A stretch of 64,000 nt of DNA from Gluconobacter morbifer G707 (GTDB lineage Bacteria > Pseudomonadota > Alphaproteobacteria > Acetobacterales > Acetobacteraceae). A program made the translations under genes and the position numbers. The notes under the pieces are model-generated. The model was not told the origin of the DNA and made no database searches. It saw nothing but the letters and a program-made list of their open reading frames with translations. The DNA lies in assembly GCF_000234355.1 (NCBI RefSeq), contig NZ_AGQV01000001.1:124001-188000 (forward strand). Direction: 5' to 3'. Of the stretch, positions 56,789 through 64,000 are shown one piece after another. The number at the start of each line of letters is the position of its first letter. Positions within the stretch are counted from its first letter, which is position 1.

Positions 56789-57070
56789 TCAGGAGCGCGT
56801 GCCGTCATTGCGACGGGCATGGAGGGCCCAGCCAACCGCTACAATCAGGGCCGCGGCAGAAAATGTACCACACCAGACGGGGAGGGCCGTGGATGGACGG
56901 CTGTAGACGCACAGACCCAGTGCCAGCAGAGGACAGATCCATCTGATGGCTTTTGATCGCATTGATGACGGAGTGAACACGATATGGGCGTAGCGCTGCA
57001 TCTTGGGTTCTGAGAGAGCCTGAAGAAACAGGGTGATGGTCCAGAGCAGCGTGGAGAGCGCGGGGATCAC
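56789..57070 (-). CDS. DUF3325-family small membrane protein
   Basis: The 93-residue protein starts at a GTG overlapping the PepSY gene stop (GTGA) and has three hydrophobic segments (LSTLLWTITLFLQAL, WICPLLALGLCVYSRP, GTFSAAALIVAVGWALHA). The SEPKMQRYAHIVF start and the layout fit DUF3325, a small subunit usually encoded with PepSY-type iron-reductase proteins. It is the last gene of a three-gene minus-strand operon. Confidence 0.75.
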   Translation of the reverse strand: MIPALSTLLWTITLFLQALSEPKMQRYAHIVFTPSSMRSKAIRWICPLLALGLCVYSRPSTALPVWCGTFSAAALIVAVGWALHARRNDGTRS

Positions 57071-58518
57071 AGTCGTCGCGCCACCTGAAACGAGCAGAGC
57101 GCGGCCAGCAGGGCGACCAGATCCGTAGCGGCGAAGACGGTTGGCGCATGAAACGGCGTGGCGCCCGGGCGTGTCAGGAAATCCAGCGGCGTCAGGAGTG
57201 TGCCGGCAAGAACCAGCCCCCATAGAAGGGTCTTCCAGCCTGCGAGCGGATAACCGGAACAGCTCGTGATCAGCCCCACAAGAGCGCTGAAGGCCCATAG
57301 GATGAAGAAACTGCGCACTTCCGCTATGGGGCGGTCGGGAATTCCTACGGGAATAAGGCGGTTGGCCCAGAGAACGCCGAGTATTGCAAAGGGAAAACCC
57401 AGGATAACGGAGATGGCCAATCCTTCGGCCAGCCGGAAGACGGGCAGATGACCGGATTGTCGGCGCCGTTTCATGAGGAAGAAGATCAGGCCGCTGGAGA
57501 TCATGACCGTCCCTGCCAGTCCCGACAGGAAATACAGCCAGCGCATGCTTGGCCCCGCCCAGCGGCCATAGTGAAGACCGGTAAGAACGGCCTGCGTGCG
57601 CGCGATGGGCGTGGTCAGGAATGCAGAGCCGGTCTGCTTTCCGGTTTTCAGGGAAAAATCGATATGGTCGCGCGTGAGTTCAGGACCGGAGGCATCCGTG
57701 CGGCTGACCAGGAGCGTATCACCCGAGAACAGGGCGAAACCGGCAGGCCCCAGAGCAGCCTCTGCATGCGTCACCATACCGGAAATGGGGGGAATATCCT
57801 TCGTCGTGACGGGAGGTGGCGGCTGTGCGGTGTTGGCGGGTGCGGAGGTAAGGGCTGTCCTGAGAAACGTGACATAGGAAACCGGCGGCAGAATGGTCCG
57901 GACGTGGATGAAGGCGCCGGTATAGGCCATCACGATGGCGAAGGGGATGAAGGGCACGCTGGACAGGACATGCACGTCCAGCCAGGCGCGCAGGCGCTGA
58001 GCATGGGGGCGCAGCAGGGTCAGGTCGGATACGAGGCCCCGAAGGTGGATGATGAGCCCGGAGCCGAGCATGACCAGCAGGGCCGCCCCGGAGAAGGTGA
58101 CGAACATCATGCCGGTCTCGCCGCTGCGCAGGGAAGCGTGGAGATTGTAGAAGAATGTGCCGCCTGCCGTCTGCCGGACGGGCAGGGGTGTTCCCGTTCC
58201 CGGATCAAGCGGAACGCTCAGGAATTCCGCGCCGTCATAATGCTGGATACGCAGATAGGGATCACGCGGGGAAGGGAAGGTGATGAACGGCCATTTTCCT
58301 TCCACCATGAGGCTGTGAACGGTGGGTAATGACCGATCCAGCGCGTCAGCGGTGGGAGAAACTGCTTCCGGTGGCGCTTCGGGCTGAAGCCAGCGGGTCA
58401 GTTCGGTATCAAAGACGGAGACGGTGCCGGAGATGAACACGCAGACAAGCAGCAGCCCGAATGCGAAGCCGATCCAGGCATGGAGCCATCCCATGCGTGT
58501 ACGAAGGGTCTCATGCAT
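57067..58518 (-). CDS. PepSY-associated membrane protein (ferric-siderophore reductase type)
   Basis: The 483-residue protein begins MGWLHAWIGFAFGLLLVCVFISGTVSVFDTELTRWLQPE and has further membrane segments (MFVTFSGAALLVMLGSGLIIHL, MRWLYFLSGLAGTVMISSGLIFFLMKRRR) with histidines typical of the PepSY_TM family (HLRGL, LHYGRWAG), thought to bind heme and pass electrons to periplasmic ferric complexes. The start overlaps the preceding DUF3649 gene stop, so the genes are coupled. The function is inferred from the family and the operon partners. Confidence 0.88.
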   Translation of the reverse strand: MHETLRTRMGWLHAWIGFAFGLLLVCVFISGTVSVFDTELTRWLQPEAPPEAVSPTADALDRSLPTVHSLMVEGKWPFITFPSPRDPYLRIQHYDGAEFLSVPLDPGTGTPLPVRQTAGGTFFYNLHASLRSGETGMMFVTFSGAALLVMLGSGLIIHLRGLVSDLTLLRPHAQRLRAWLDVHVLSSVPFIPFAIVMAYTGAFIHVRTILPPVSYVTFLRTALTSAPANTAQPPPPVTTKDIPPISGMVTHAEAALGPAGFALFSGDTLLVSRTDASGPELTRDHIDFSLKTGKQTGSAFLTTPIARTQAVLTGLHYGRWAGPSMRWLYFLSGLAGTVMISSGLIFFLMKRRRQSGHLPVFRLAEGLAISVILGFPFAILGVLWANRLIPVGIPDRPIAEVRSFFILWAFSALVGLITSCSGYPLAGWKTLLWGLVLAGTLLTPLDFLTRPGATPFHAPTVFAATDLVALLAALCSFQVARRL

Positions 58519-58868
58519 CAGTGATGGATCAGTGTGGCCAGGCCGGCGAGGACACAGACACTGATGCCCAGCGCAAGCCCCTGCAGACGGTTCCGCAGTC
58601 CGAAGATCAGCAGCATGAGGACCGGCAGTGCTAGCAGGGCGATCACCTGGCCCAGCGCGGTCGCCTCACCCTGGCTTCCCGGTCCCCATGATGAAAACCC
58701 CAGCGTGATGAAATGAGCTGTCATCCACGCCAGTACAAACGCCAGCAGCGCCTGTCCTGTCCAACGCAGGGCAGGGATTGCGGCCTTGGAGCGACGGTTG
58801 GAAGACGTCGGCAAGGTCAGCAGTCTGCACGCAGGGTTGGCATGATGGTCCGGGGGCTCCGTAAGCAT
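58518..58868 (-). CDS. DUF3649-family small membrane protein
   Basis: The protein has three hydrophobic segments (GQALLAFVLAWMTAHFITLGF, ALGQVIALLALPVLMLLIFGL, GLALGISVCVLAGLATLI) preceded by a polar N-terminus; the order fits DUF3649, the usual first gene of PepSY-iron-reductase operons. The start is unsure: ATGs at 58868, 58895, 58919 and 58928 are all in frame and none has a good ribosome site. I take 58868. Its stop overlaps the PepSY start by one base. Confidence 0.65.
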   Translation of the reverse strand: MLTEPPDHHANPACRLLTLPTSSNRRSKAAIPALRWTGQALLAFVLAWMTAHFITLGFSSWGPGSQGEATALGQVIALLALPVLMLLIFGLRNRLQGLALGISVCVLAGLATLIHH

Positions 58869-58928
58869 TGTAGAGGGACGTTGATGATAGCGCATACTGC
58901 TGATGATGTTGAGAGTCATGTGCAGCAT

Positions 58929-59351
58929 GCGGGAATGGTTTTCCTGACAGCAGGATCAGAAAGCGTCAGATGTTCCGTCTCGCGGGATGATTGCGTCTGA
59001 ACGTGCTGTTGTGGGAATAGATGGGCGCACCTGCCGACATCCTGGCTGTATGTGTATGGGCTGAGGTTCGGTGGTGAGGCCGGATTTTTCACATGGGGCG
59101 AGGAAAGCCGGAATGGATCAGGTCTTTGAATGTCTGTTCCGTCGCTGGTTGATGACCGCCCTTTTGCTTGCAGGCCGAGTTCCTATGGCACATCCGAACA
59201 GGACAGAAAGGAGAATTTTCGTGTTCAGACGGACGCTGGTCGGGTGCGCGTGGAAAGGTGGGGCCACTGGTGATGAAGGGGGCTCAGACCGGGATGCTGG
59301 GCAGATGGCTCTTCTCCTGAACCAATGCCGAAACAGTTCCATGAATCATAC
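58929..59351. other. Stretch without a recognised gene
   Basis: Only frames under 120 codons lie here, none with a convincing ribosome site and product. It must hold the DUF3649 promoter and the 3' end region of the bc1 operon. I see no repeat or clear terminator. Confidence 0.5.
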
Positions 59352-60056
59352 TTATGGAAGTGAGCGCCATATCCGGCGTTTGAGCAGGAACGTCAGCACC
59401 GCCATGAGAGCCAGATAGGCCAGAACGAGCCAGCCGGTTTTCCGGCGTTCTTTCCAATGGGGATGAGCCACGCTGTCCAGAAACGTGGCAACATCCGCGG
59501 CCATCTGTTTCGCGGTGGCGGACGTGCCATCAGGATAGGTCAGCATTCCATCATGGAGGGGCGGAGGCATGTCGATATGCTTCCAGCGGAGGGCGGTATT
59601 GTAATATCGGCCTGGCTGGAGATGAACGCCTGACGGTGGCTCAGAATACGAAGTCAGAATTCGGCGGATCTGCGCCGCGCCACCGGGCAACGTCAGGGCC
59701 AGCCGGGAAAAATCCGGGGGGATGATCCCGTGATTGGCCATCCGGGCCATGGCTTCGGACGGATAGGGTGAGAGGATATGGTCTGCCGGTCTGGCGGGAC
59801 GTGTTTTCGGATCCCCGTCATCATCCAGACCATCCGGCATCTGATGCTGTCCGGCCCAGCCTTTGATGTCGGTCGGTGGTAGGTCGAACGCTGTCATGTC
59901 TTCGTATGTAACCGAAGCCATGCCATGACAGGCGCTGCAGACCTGCTGGTACACCATGAGGCCGCGCTGTTCCGGCGTGTTTCGGGGGGCGGCTGTGGCG
60001 GAGGAGAAGCCGGACAGGAGCAGCAGCAGAAGCAGAGAGAACGGGAACCGCGTCAT
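59352..60056 (-). CDS. petC: Cytochrome bc1 complex, cytochrome c1
   Basis: The 234-residue protein has a signal peptide (MTRFPFSLLLLLLLSGFSSATA), the heme site VCSACHGM and a C-terminal anchor (TGWLVLAYLALMAVLTFLLKRRIW). YNTALRWKHIDMPPPLHDGMLTYPDG contains the sixth-ligand methionine and is typical of c1. It accepts electrons from the Rieske protein and passes them to cytochrome c. The ATG at 60056 overlaps the cytochrome b stop. The upstream part of the same open frame belongs to an antisense reading of cytochrome b and is not coding. Confidence 0.94.
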   Translation of the reverse strand: MTRFPFSLLLLLLLSGFSSATAAPRNTPEQRGLMVYQQVCSACHGMASVTYEDMTAFDLPPTDIKGWAGQHQMPDGLDDDGDPKTRPARPADHILSPYPSEAMARMANHGIIPPDFSRLALTLPGGAAQIRRILTSYSEPPSGVHLQPGRYYNTALRWKHIDMPPPLHDGMLTYPDGTSATAKQMAADVATFLDSVAHPHWKERRKTGWLVLAYLALMAVLTFLLKRRIWRSLP

Positions 60057-61279
60057 GGGTGGTCCTCCGGTGCTTCGAAAGCGGAGTCCGGAATTTCCCG
60101 CTGGGCGCAGAGCGGCATGACCACCAGAAAATGAAAGAACCAGTAAGCGGCGGCGATTCGGCTGAGCCAGAGCCAGGTTTCGGTCGGACGATGCATGCCG
60201 GCAAAACCCAGAATCGCGAAGGACAGGAAAGCCAGTGGCAGGGACAGACGCGCCATCGGACGACGTGTGGCAGGGCGGATGGGGGAGCGGTCCAGCCAGG
60301 GAAGCGCCAACAGGACCGCGAGGCTGCCGGCTGCCAGTCCCAGTCCGCCCAGCTTGGAAGGTACAGCGCGAAGAATGGCGTAAAAGGGCGCGAAATACCA
60401 TTCGGGCGTGATGTCTTTCGGCGTGATCAGTGGATTGGCCTGGATGTAATTGTCTGCGAGTGTGAGCAGGTCGGGACAGAAGAAGATCAACCCAGCATAG
60501 ACCATTAGGAACAGGCACAGCGCGAAGCCATCCTTGCTTGTATAATAAGGATGGAAGGGGAGAGTCTGTTCCGGGTGGACAGGGTCGGTTCCGCTCGGAT
60601 TGTTGGATTTCGCGACGTGAAGCGCCGCCACATGGAGGCCGATCACGCCCAGGATGGCAAAGGCCATGGTGAAATGCAGGACGAAAAGGCGATGCAGGGC
60701 GACATTTCCCAGACTGTCCCCGCCGAAAAGCCAGACCGATAGGGTGTGGCCGACAAGGGGAACGGCGTTGATGGCGTTCACGATCACCGTCGCTCCCCAG
60801 TAGGACATCTGGCCCCAAGGCAGAACGTAGCCCGCAAAAGCCGTGACCATGATCATCAGCATCAGACCGAGGCCCGTCAGCCACAGCAGTTCGCGCGGGG
60901 CCTTGTAAGACCCGTACCAGAGCCCGCGGCCGATATGGATGTAGAGCGCTGCAAACAGCATGGTCACGCCTCCCATGTGCAGGGCGCGGATGAACCAGCC
61001 CGAAGCAACCTGACGGTCAATGGTTTCGACGCTGGCAAAGGCCTGTGTGATGTCCGGGGTATAATTGATGGCAAGGAACAGCCCGCTGCAGAGCATCAGC
61101 GCCATGGTGACGATCAGGAATGCCCCGAAGCTCCAGAGCGCATTCAGATTCCGGGGCATGGGAAACGTGATGTATTCCCGGCGGAAAAGCGGAATGACCG
61201 GCAGTCTGCGGTTCAGCCACCCGGTAGCCGTGTCCTGTGTTCCGCCGGATGCGGGGTCTCTGGAGGGACCGTTGGTCAT
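60053..61279 (-). CDS. petB: Cytochrome bc1 complex, cytochrome b
   Basis: The 408-residue integral membrane protein has the b-type heme histidines in FIRALHMGGVTMLFAALYIHIGRGL and RLFVLHFTMAFAILGVIGLHVAALHV, GYVLPWGQMSYWGATVI, and the Qo-site motif PEWYF in KDITPEWYFAPFYAILR. It oxidises ubiquinol at Qo and reduces at Qi. The gene lies ten bases after the Rieske gene and overlaps cytochrome c1 by four bases, the standard order of the operon. Confidence 0.96.
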   Translation of the reverse strand: MTNGPSRDPASGGTQDTATGWLNRRLPVIPLFRREYITFPMPRNLNALWSFGAFLIVTMALMLCSGLFLAINYTPDITQAFASVETIDRQVASGWFIRALHMGGVTMLFAALYIHIGRGLWYGSYKAPRELLWLTGLGLMLMIMVTAFAGYVLPWGQMSYWGATVIVNAINAVPLVGHTLSVWLFGGDSLGNVALHRLFVLHFTMAFAILGVIGLHVAALHVAKSNNPSGTDPVHPEQTLPFHPYYTSKDGFALCLFLMVYAGLIFFCPDLLTLADNYIQANPLITPKDITPEWYFAPFYAILRAVPSKLGGLGLAAGSLAVLLALPWLDRSPIRPATRRPMARLSLPLAFLSFAILGFAGMHRPTETWLWLSRIAAAYWFFHFLVVMPLCAQREIPDSAFEAPEDHP

Positions 61280-61288
61280 GGGAGGCCT

Positions 61289-61939
61289 TCAGATCTGCTG
61301 GATGTCCGACATGCTGAAGCGCGGATCGCCCGCACTGTGACCGATGCCGAGTTTCGTAGGAGTAAGGACCGTGACCGGAGGAACGGGAAGGTTATAGGGC
61401 GCGGGTGCATGCCGCAGGACCCGCCCGGCTGCATCGAAATGGGATCCGTGGCACGGACAGAAATATCCGCCTTCCGCCTGGGGCGTTGCACCCGGTTTTT
61501 CAAAGGAAGGAACGCAGCCCAGATGGGTGCAGATTCCGATGAGGACGCCATATTCCGGCCGGACGGACCGGTGCCAGTTGGTTGCATCGCGCGGCTGCTG
61601 AAGGATTTTCGAGTCCGCGTCCCGCAGGGCGGCAAGATGCTCCGGCCTGCGCAACGCGTTCAGCATATCCGGTGTGCGGTGCTGGATCAGGACGGGCCAG
61701 TTCCGCCACTGCACCATCATGCCCTGTCCGGGAGCAAGAGGCGTGAGGTCAACCTCGATCGTATCGTCGCTGAACGCGGCGTTCTCGGTGCCGTTCAGGC
61801 TGTTGAGGAACGGGACGGCCAGTGCGCACGCGCCAGCGCAGCCGAGTGCAACCGTTCCCGCCGCGAGCAGATCCCGCCGTCTGGCCGGGCAGGCTGATGG
61901 GGAAGAGGTCGTGGAACTGGCGGGTTCGCGGTCTGTCAT
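61289..61939 (-). CDS. petA: Cytochrome bc1 complex, Rieske iron-sulfur subunit
   Basis: The 216-residue protein has a twin-arginine-like anchor (PARRRDLLAAGTVALGCAGACALAVPFL) and the [2Fe-2S] ligands CTHLGC and CPCHGSHFDAAGRV. PAPYNLPVPP follows, the conserved proline loop. It carries electrons from ubiquinol to cytochrome c1. The ATG at 61939 with AAGGG eight bases upstream is preferred over the GTG at 61948. First gene of the operon. Confidence 0.96.
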   Translation of the reverse strand: MTDREPASSTTSSPSACPARRRDLLAAGTVALGCAGACALAVPFLNSLNGTENAAFSDDTIEVDLTPLAPGQGMMVQWRNWPVLIQHRTPDMLNALRRPEHLAALRDADSKILQQPRDATNWHRSVRPEYGVLIGICTHLGCVPSFEKPGATPQAEGGYFCPCHGSHFDAAGRVLRHAPAPYNLPVPPVTVLTPTKLGIGHSAGDPRFSMSDIQQI

Positions 61940-62189
61940 GTCAGACACCCTTGAGAAGGATCGGCGTATATGGTGAGGCGAGGTGGCGGGCAGGATAGGC
62001 CGTTTTCAGGAAAAGGGGAAAGGGAGGCACAAAGATGTTCCCGGTCGTCATGGAATAATGATCCCTGTGCGGGGGCGGTCATGAGTGGGTGGAGTAAGTC
62101 CCGTGACGGAAAAGAAAATTGTTTTCATGGAATATGGAGAAAGAAAACCGTATTCTGCCGTCAATTGACGCGATGTCCTGAAAGTCCTG

Positions 62190-62648
62190 ATGATGAAGTC
62201 CGCGCTGTTTCTGACGATTTTCTGTCTGTCTGCCACATCTGCTCTGGCGGCGTCGGACGGGAAAGCTCTTTATACGGGCAAATGTGCCGTCTGCCATCAG
62301 GCTGGAGGCATGGGGTCTCCGGGCCAGTTTCCGCCACTCCGGGAACGCGTCGGGAAAATTGCGGCCTCTCCTGAAGGGCGGGCCTATCTCGCGACTGTTC
62401 TGGTCAATGGCCTTCATGGGCCGCTTACGGCAGCCGGCAGCCATTATGCAGGCTTCATGCCGTCCTTCGGATCAGTCTCGGATGAAGACATTGCCGCTGT
62501 GCTGACCTATGTAGCGTCTCTGGGCTCAAGGAAAGATGCGCCTGCCATTTCGGTGGATGACGTCAAGGCAGCGCGAGCAACCCCGAAAAAGGCCAAGGAG
62601 ATCCTGTCGCAGCGGCAGGCGCTGGAAGCTGAACATCCTCTTCCCTGA
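62190..62648 (+). CDS. Soluble c-type cytochrome, likely bc1 electron acceptor
   Basis: The 152-residue precursor has a signal peptide (MMKSALFLTIFCLSATSALAA) and one heme motif CAVCHQAGGMGSPGQFPPLRERVG, with a distal methionine in HYAGFMPSFGSVSDEDIAAVLTYVASLG. It is divergent from the bc1 operon (250 bp from the Rieske start). In Gluconobacter a c552 cytochrome sits beside the bc1 genes and matches this context, although no terminal cytochrome c oxidase lies in the window. The C-terminal tail (AARATPKKAKEILSQRQALEAEHPLP) is extended. Confidence 0.9.
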   Translation: MMKSALFLTIFCLSATSALAASDGKALYTGKCAVCHQAGGMGSPGQFPPLRERVGKIAASPEGRAYLATVLVNGLHGPLTAAGSHYAGFMPSFGSVSDEDIAAVLTYVASLGSRKDAPAISVDDVKAARATPKKAKEILSQRQALEAEHPLP

Positions 62649-62766
62649 GCGGAAAATGACACTTTTTGAAAGGTTTCAAACGGGATTTCGTCTTGTAGGG
62701 CAGCCCGGAGCGTGCGTAGGGTAAATGAAAATCGCAATGTGAAATCACTGTCTGGAGGGGGAAATC

Positions 62767-63142
62767 GTGGCTTATCTGGAAACTTTACCGCTAAACAGCT
62801 CGCGTCTGTCTGTTCCGCTGTCCTCGCCCCTGGCCACGCGTGCCCCCGGGCGGCCGGTTAATCAGATGCTGAAGGAGACTATCCTCTCCGCTATCGCCAA
62901 AGTCCTGACGGAAAATGGGTATCAGGGTCTGACAATCAGTCGGGTTGCGAAGGCGGGAGGCGTCTCCACGGCAACCGTTTACCGGCGCTGGCCAACGAAG
63001 CAGGCCATGTTCTTCGATGCCATCCGTCAGTGGCGTGATGAACTGACGCCACAGGCCGACACAGGAAGTTTCCTCGGAGATGTGGATACTCTGATTGAAG
63101 CGCGGATCCGCTTTCTGGCCACCCCTCTGGGACGGACAGAGG
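62767..63142 (+). pseudogene. TetR-family regulator interrupted by an IS element
   Basis: A GTG start behind GGAGGGGGA opens a frame with a clear TetR helix-turn-helix (ILSAIAKVLTENGYQGLTISRVAKAGGVSTATVYRRWPTKQAMFFDAIRQW). The native sequence continues to about residue 125 (EARIRFLATPLGRT) and then enters IS sequence, where the frame stops at 63171. A TetR protein is normally 190-220 residues, so the ligand domain is missing: DNA-binding part may still be made. Whatever it regulated may be derepressed. Confidence 0.85.
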
Positions 63143-63203
63143 TGGTCCCCATTTTTCGGACAGGGCGATAAGCTATCATCTGGCCTGAACGAGGACGGGT
63201 TTT

Positions 63204-63515
63204 ATGGGCAAGGTTACGCGGAAACGGTATGCGGCAGAGTTCAAGTCACGGGTTGCGCTGGAGGCGATCCGTGGGGAACTGACGCTGGCGGAACTGGCTT
63301 CGAAACATGGGGTACATCAGACGATGATCGCCCAGTGGAAACGGCAGGCGATCGAGGGGATGGCGGCGACCTTTTCCGGGAAGACGGTGGCTGAGCCCCC
63401 GGTCAGCCCAGCTGACGTGGAGAAACTGCACGCGAAGATAGGCGAACTTCTCGTGGAACGGGATTTTTTGCGGGATGCCTCTGCTCGGTTGGGCGTGATC
63501 AGAGGCGGCAGATGA
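63204..63515 (+). CDS. IS3-family transposase OrfA
   Basis: The 103-residue protein has the helix-turn-helix KRYAAEFKSRVALEAIRGELTLAELASKHGVHQTMIAQWKRQ and a C-terminal leucine-zipper-like helix (VEKLHAKIGELLVERDFLRDAS). It overlaps orfB by four bases (ATGA) rather than by an A-rich frameshift site, so OrfB could be made by re-initiation as well as by frameshifting. Confidence 0.92.
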   Translation: MGKVTRKRYAAEFKSRVALEAIRGELTLAELASKHGVHQTMIAQWKRQAIEGMAATFSGKTVAEPPVSPADVEKLHAKIGELLVERDFLRDASARLGVIRGGR

Positions 63516-64000
63516 TTGACCCGAAGCGAGCGCGTCTGCCGATAATCCGGCAATGCACGCTGCTGCAACTCAACCGGTCGGGCGTCTACTATCGGCCTGT
63601 GCCACAGAGCGAGGCCAATCTGGAGCTGATGCGGCTGATCGACGCCCAGTTCTTGGAAACGCCCTATTATGGCTCACGGCAGATGACATGGCATCTGCGC
63701 CGCCTGGGACATGAAGTGGGCCGCAAGCGGGTCCGGCGGCTCATGGCGATCATGGGCCTGCGGGCGATCTACCAGAAGCCGCGCACGACCGTGCCCCATC
63801 CGGAGCATCGGAAATATCCATATCTGCTACGGGATCTGGTCATCAATCGGCCTGACCAGGTCTGGTGTTCCGATATCACATATATTCCCATGAAACGGGG
63901 ATTTCTTTATCTCGTGGCGATCATGGACTGGTTCACGCGCAAGGTCCTGTCCTGGCGTCTGTCGAACACGATGGACGTGGAGTTCTGTATCGAGGCGCTA
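63512..64000 (+). CDS. IS3-family transposase OrfB, N-terminal part (truncated by window edge)
   Basis: The frame opens at the ATG at 63512 and stays open for 163 codons to the window end. Residues YYGSRQMTWHLRRLGHEVGRKRVRRLM form the HTH_21 region, and the DDE (rve) integrase domain starts with PDQVWCSDITYIPM (first catalytic Asp) and FLYLVAIMDWFTRKVLSW. The remainder with the other Asp and Glu lies beyond the window. Confidence 0.93.
   Translation, partial: MIDPKRARLPIIRQCTLLQLNRSGVYYRPVPQSEANLELMRLIDAQFLETPYYGSRQMTWHLRRLGHEVGRKRVRRLMAIMGLRAIYQKPRTTVPHPEHRKYPYLLRDLVINRPDQVWCSDITYIPMKRGFLYLVAIMDWFTRKVLSWRLSNTMDVEFCIEAL

Larger units (their letters stand above)
63143..64000 (+). mobile_element. 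IS3-family insertion sequence, left part (runs off window)
   Basis: It starts near the TGGTCCCC at 63143, where the TetR reading breaks, and contains orfA and the beginning of orfB in the usual IS3 arrangement. The left end begins with TG as expected for IS3 elements. The right end is beyond the window. Confidence 0.85.

Noticed and set aside
60053-60884. N-terminal extension of the cytochrome c1 frame through the cytochrome b gene
   Set aside because: The signal peptide and ATGA overlap at 60056 fix the true start; the upstream frame reads cytochrome b out of phase.
60746-61897. 383-codon frame on the plus strand across cytochrome b and the Rieske gene
   Set aside because: It is antisense to two well-supported genes with diagnostic motifs and has Arg/His/Gly-rich composition.

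Overview
The window is high-GC alphaproteobacterial chromosome and most resembles an acetic acid bacterium of the Gluconobacter type. The support is: a three-subunit periplasmic molybdopterin dehydrogenase with a triheme cytochrome c; a cytochrome bc1 operon with a soluble cytochrome c and no terminal oxidase beside it; and alphaproteobacterial gene orders (clpS-clpA; SRP RNA-dnaX-ybaB-recR; FYDLN gene-aroA-cmk-rpsA). The genus is an inference, because no 16S rRNA gene lies here.

Layout. 0-1.6 kb: a truncated flgI, dksA and tRNA-Thr(GGU). 1.7-3.4 kb: a lone phage head-tail-connector-like gene and a divergent cI/LexA-type repressor preceded by three near-identical palindromic operators. 3.5-19.8 kb: the housekeeping core, with a DUF3465 protein, clpS-clpA, a penicillin-binding carboxypeptidase, map, ggt, SRP RNA, dnaX, ybaB, recR, a pteridine-reductase-like SDR, a lipoprotein, a FYDLN acidic protein, aroA, cmk and rpsA. 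20-27.9 kb: a glycosylation cluster of three large glycosyltransferases, a small four-helix membrane protein and a convergent acyltransferase. 29-33.5 kb: an M16 protease, a membrane protein and a GT4 glycosyltransferase. 33.5-36.1 kb: a strongly AT-rich foreign gene (GT61/DUF563-like plus discoidin-like domain) between two decayed IS5-family transposase remnants in the same orientation.

36.3-50.7 kb: a GYF-domain membrane protein, an MliC-like protein, an adenosine/adenine deaminase, the aldehyde-dehydrogenase-type operon, a metal-chelate ABC importer, a GH20 hexosaminidase, a HAD phosphatase, a LacI regulator and a small secreted Cys-rich protein. 50.8-55.4 kb: a compact sulfide/persulfide locus (ArsR regulator and peroxiredoxin divergent from a persulfide-dioxygenase-like MBL protein, a phosphatase-SQR fusion and a TauE exporter) controlled from one short AT-rich promoter region. 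55.5-59 kb: an XRE-cupin regulator, a free-standing STN-domain protein and a DUF3649-PepSY-DUF3325 iron-reductase-type operon. 59.3-62.7 kb: bc1 complex and cytochrome c. 62.7-64 kb: a TetR gene cut by an IS3-family element that runs off the window.

The most distinctive material is the glycosyltransferase cluster with its unusual repeat modules, the IS-flanked AT-rich cassette, the repressor with its triple operator, and the persulfide locus. All family assignments come from reading motifs by eye; no database search was run.
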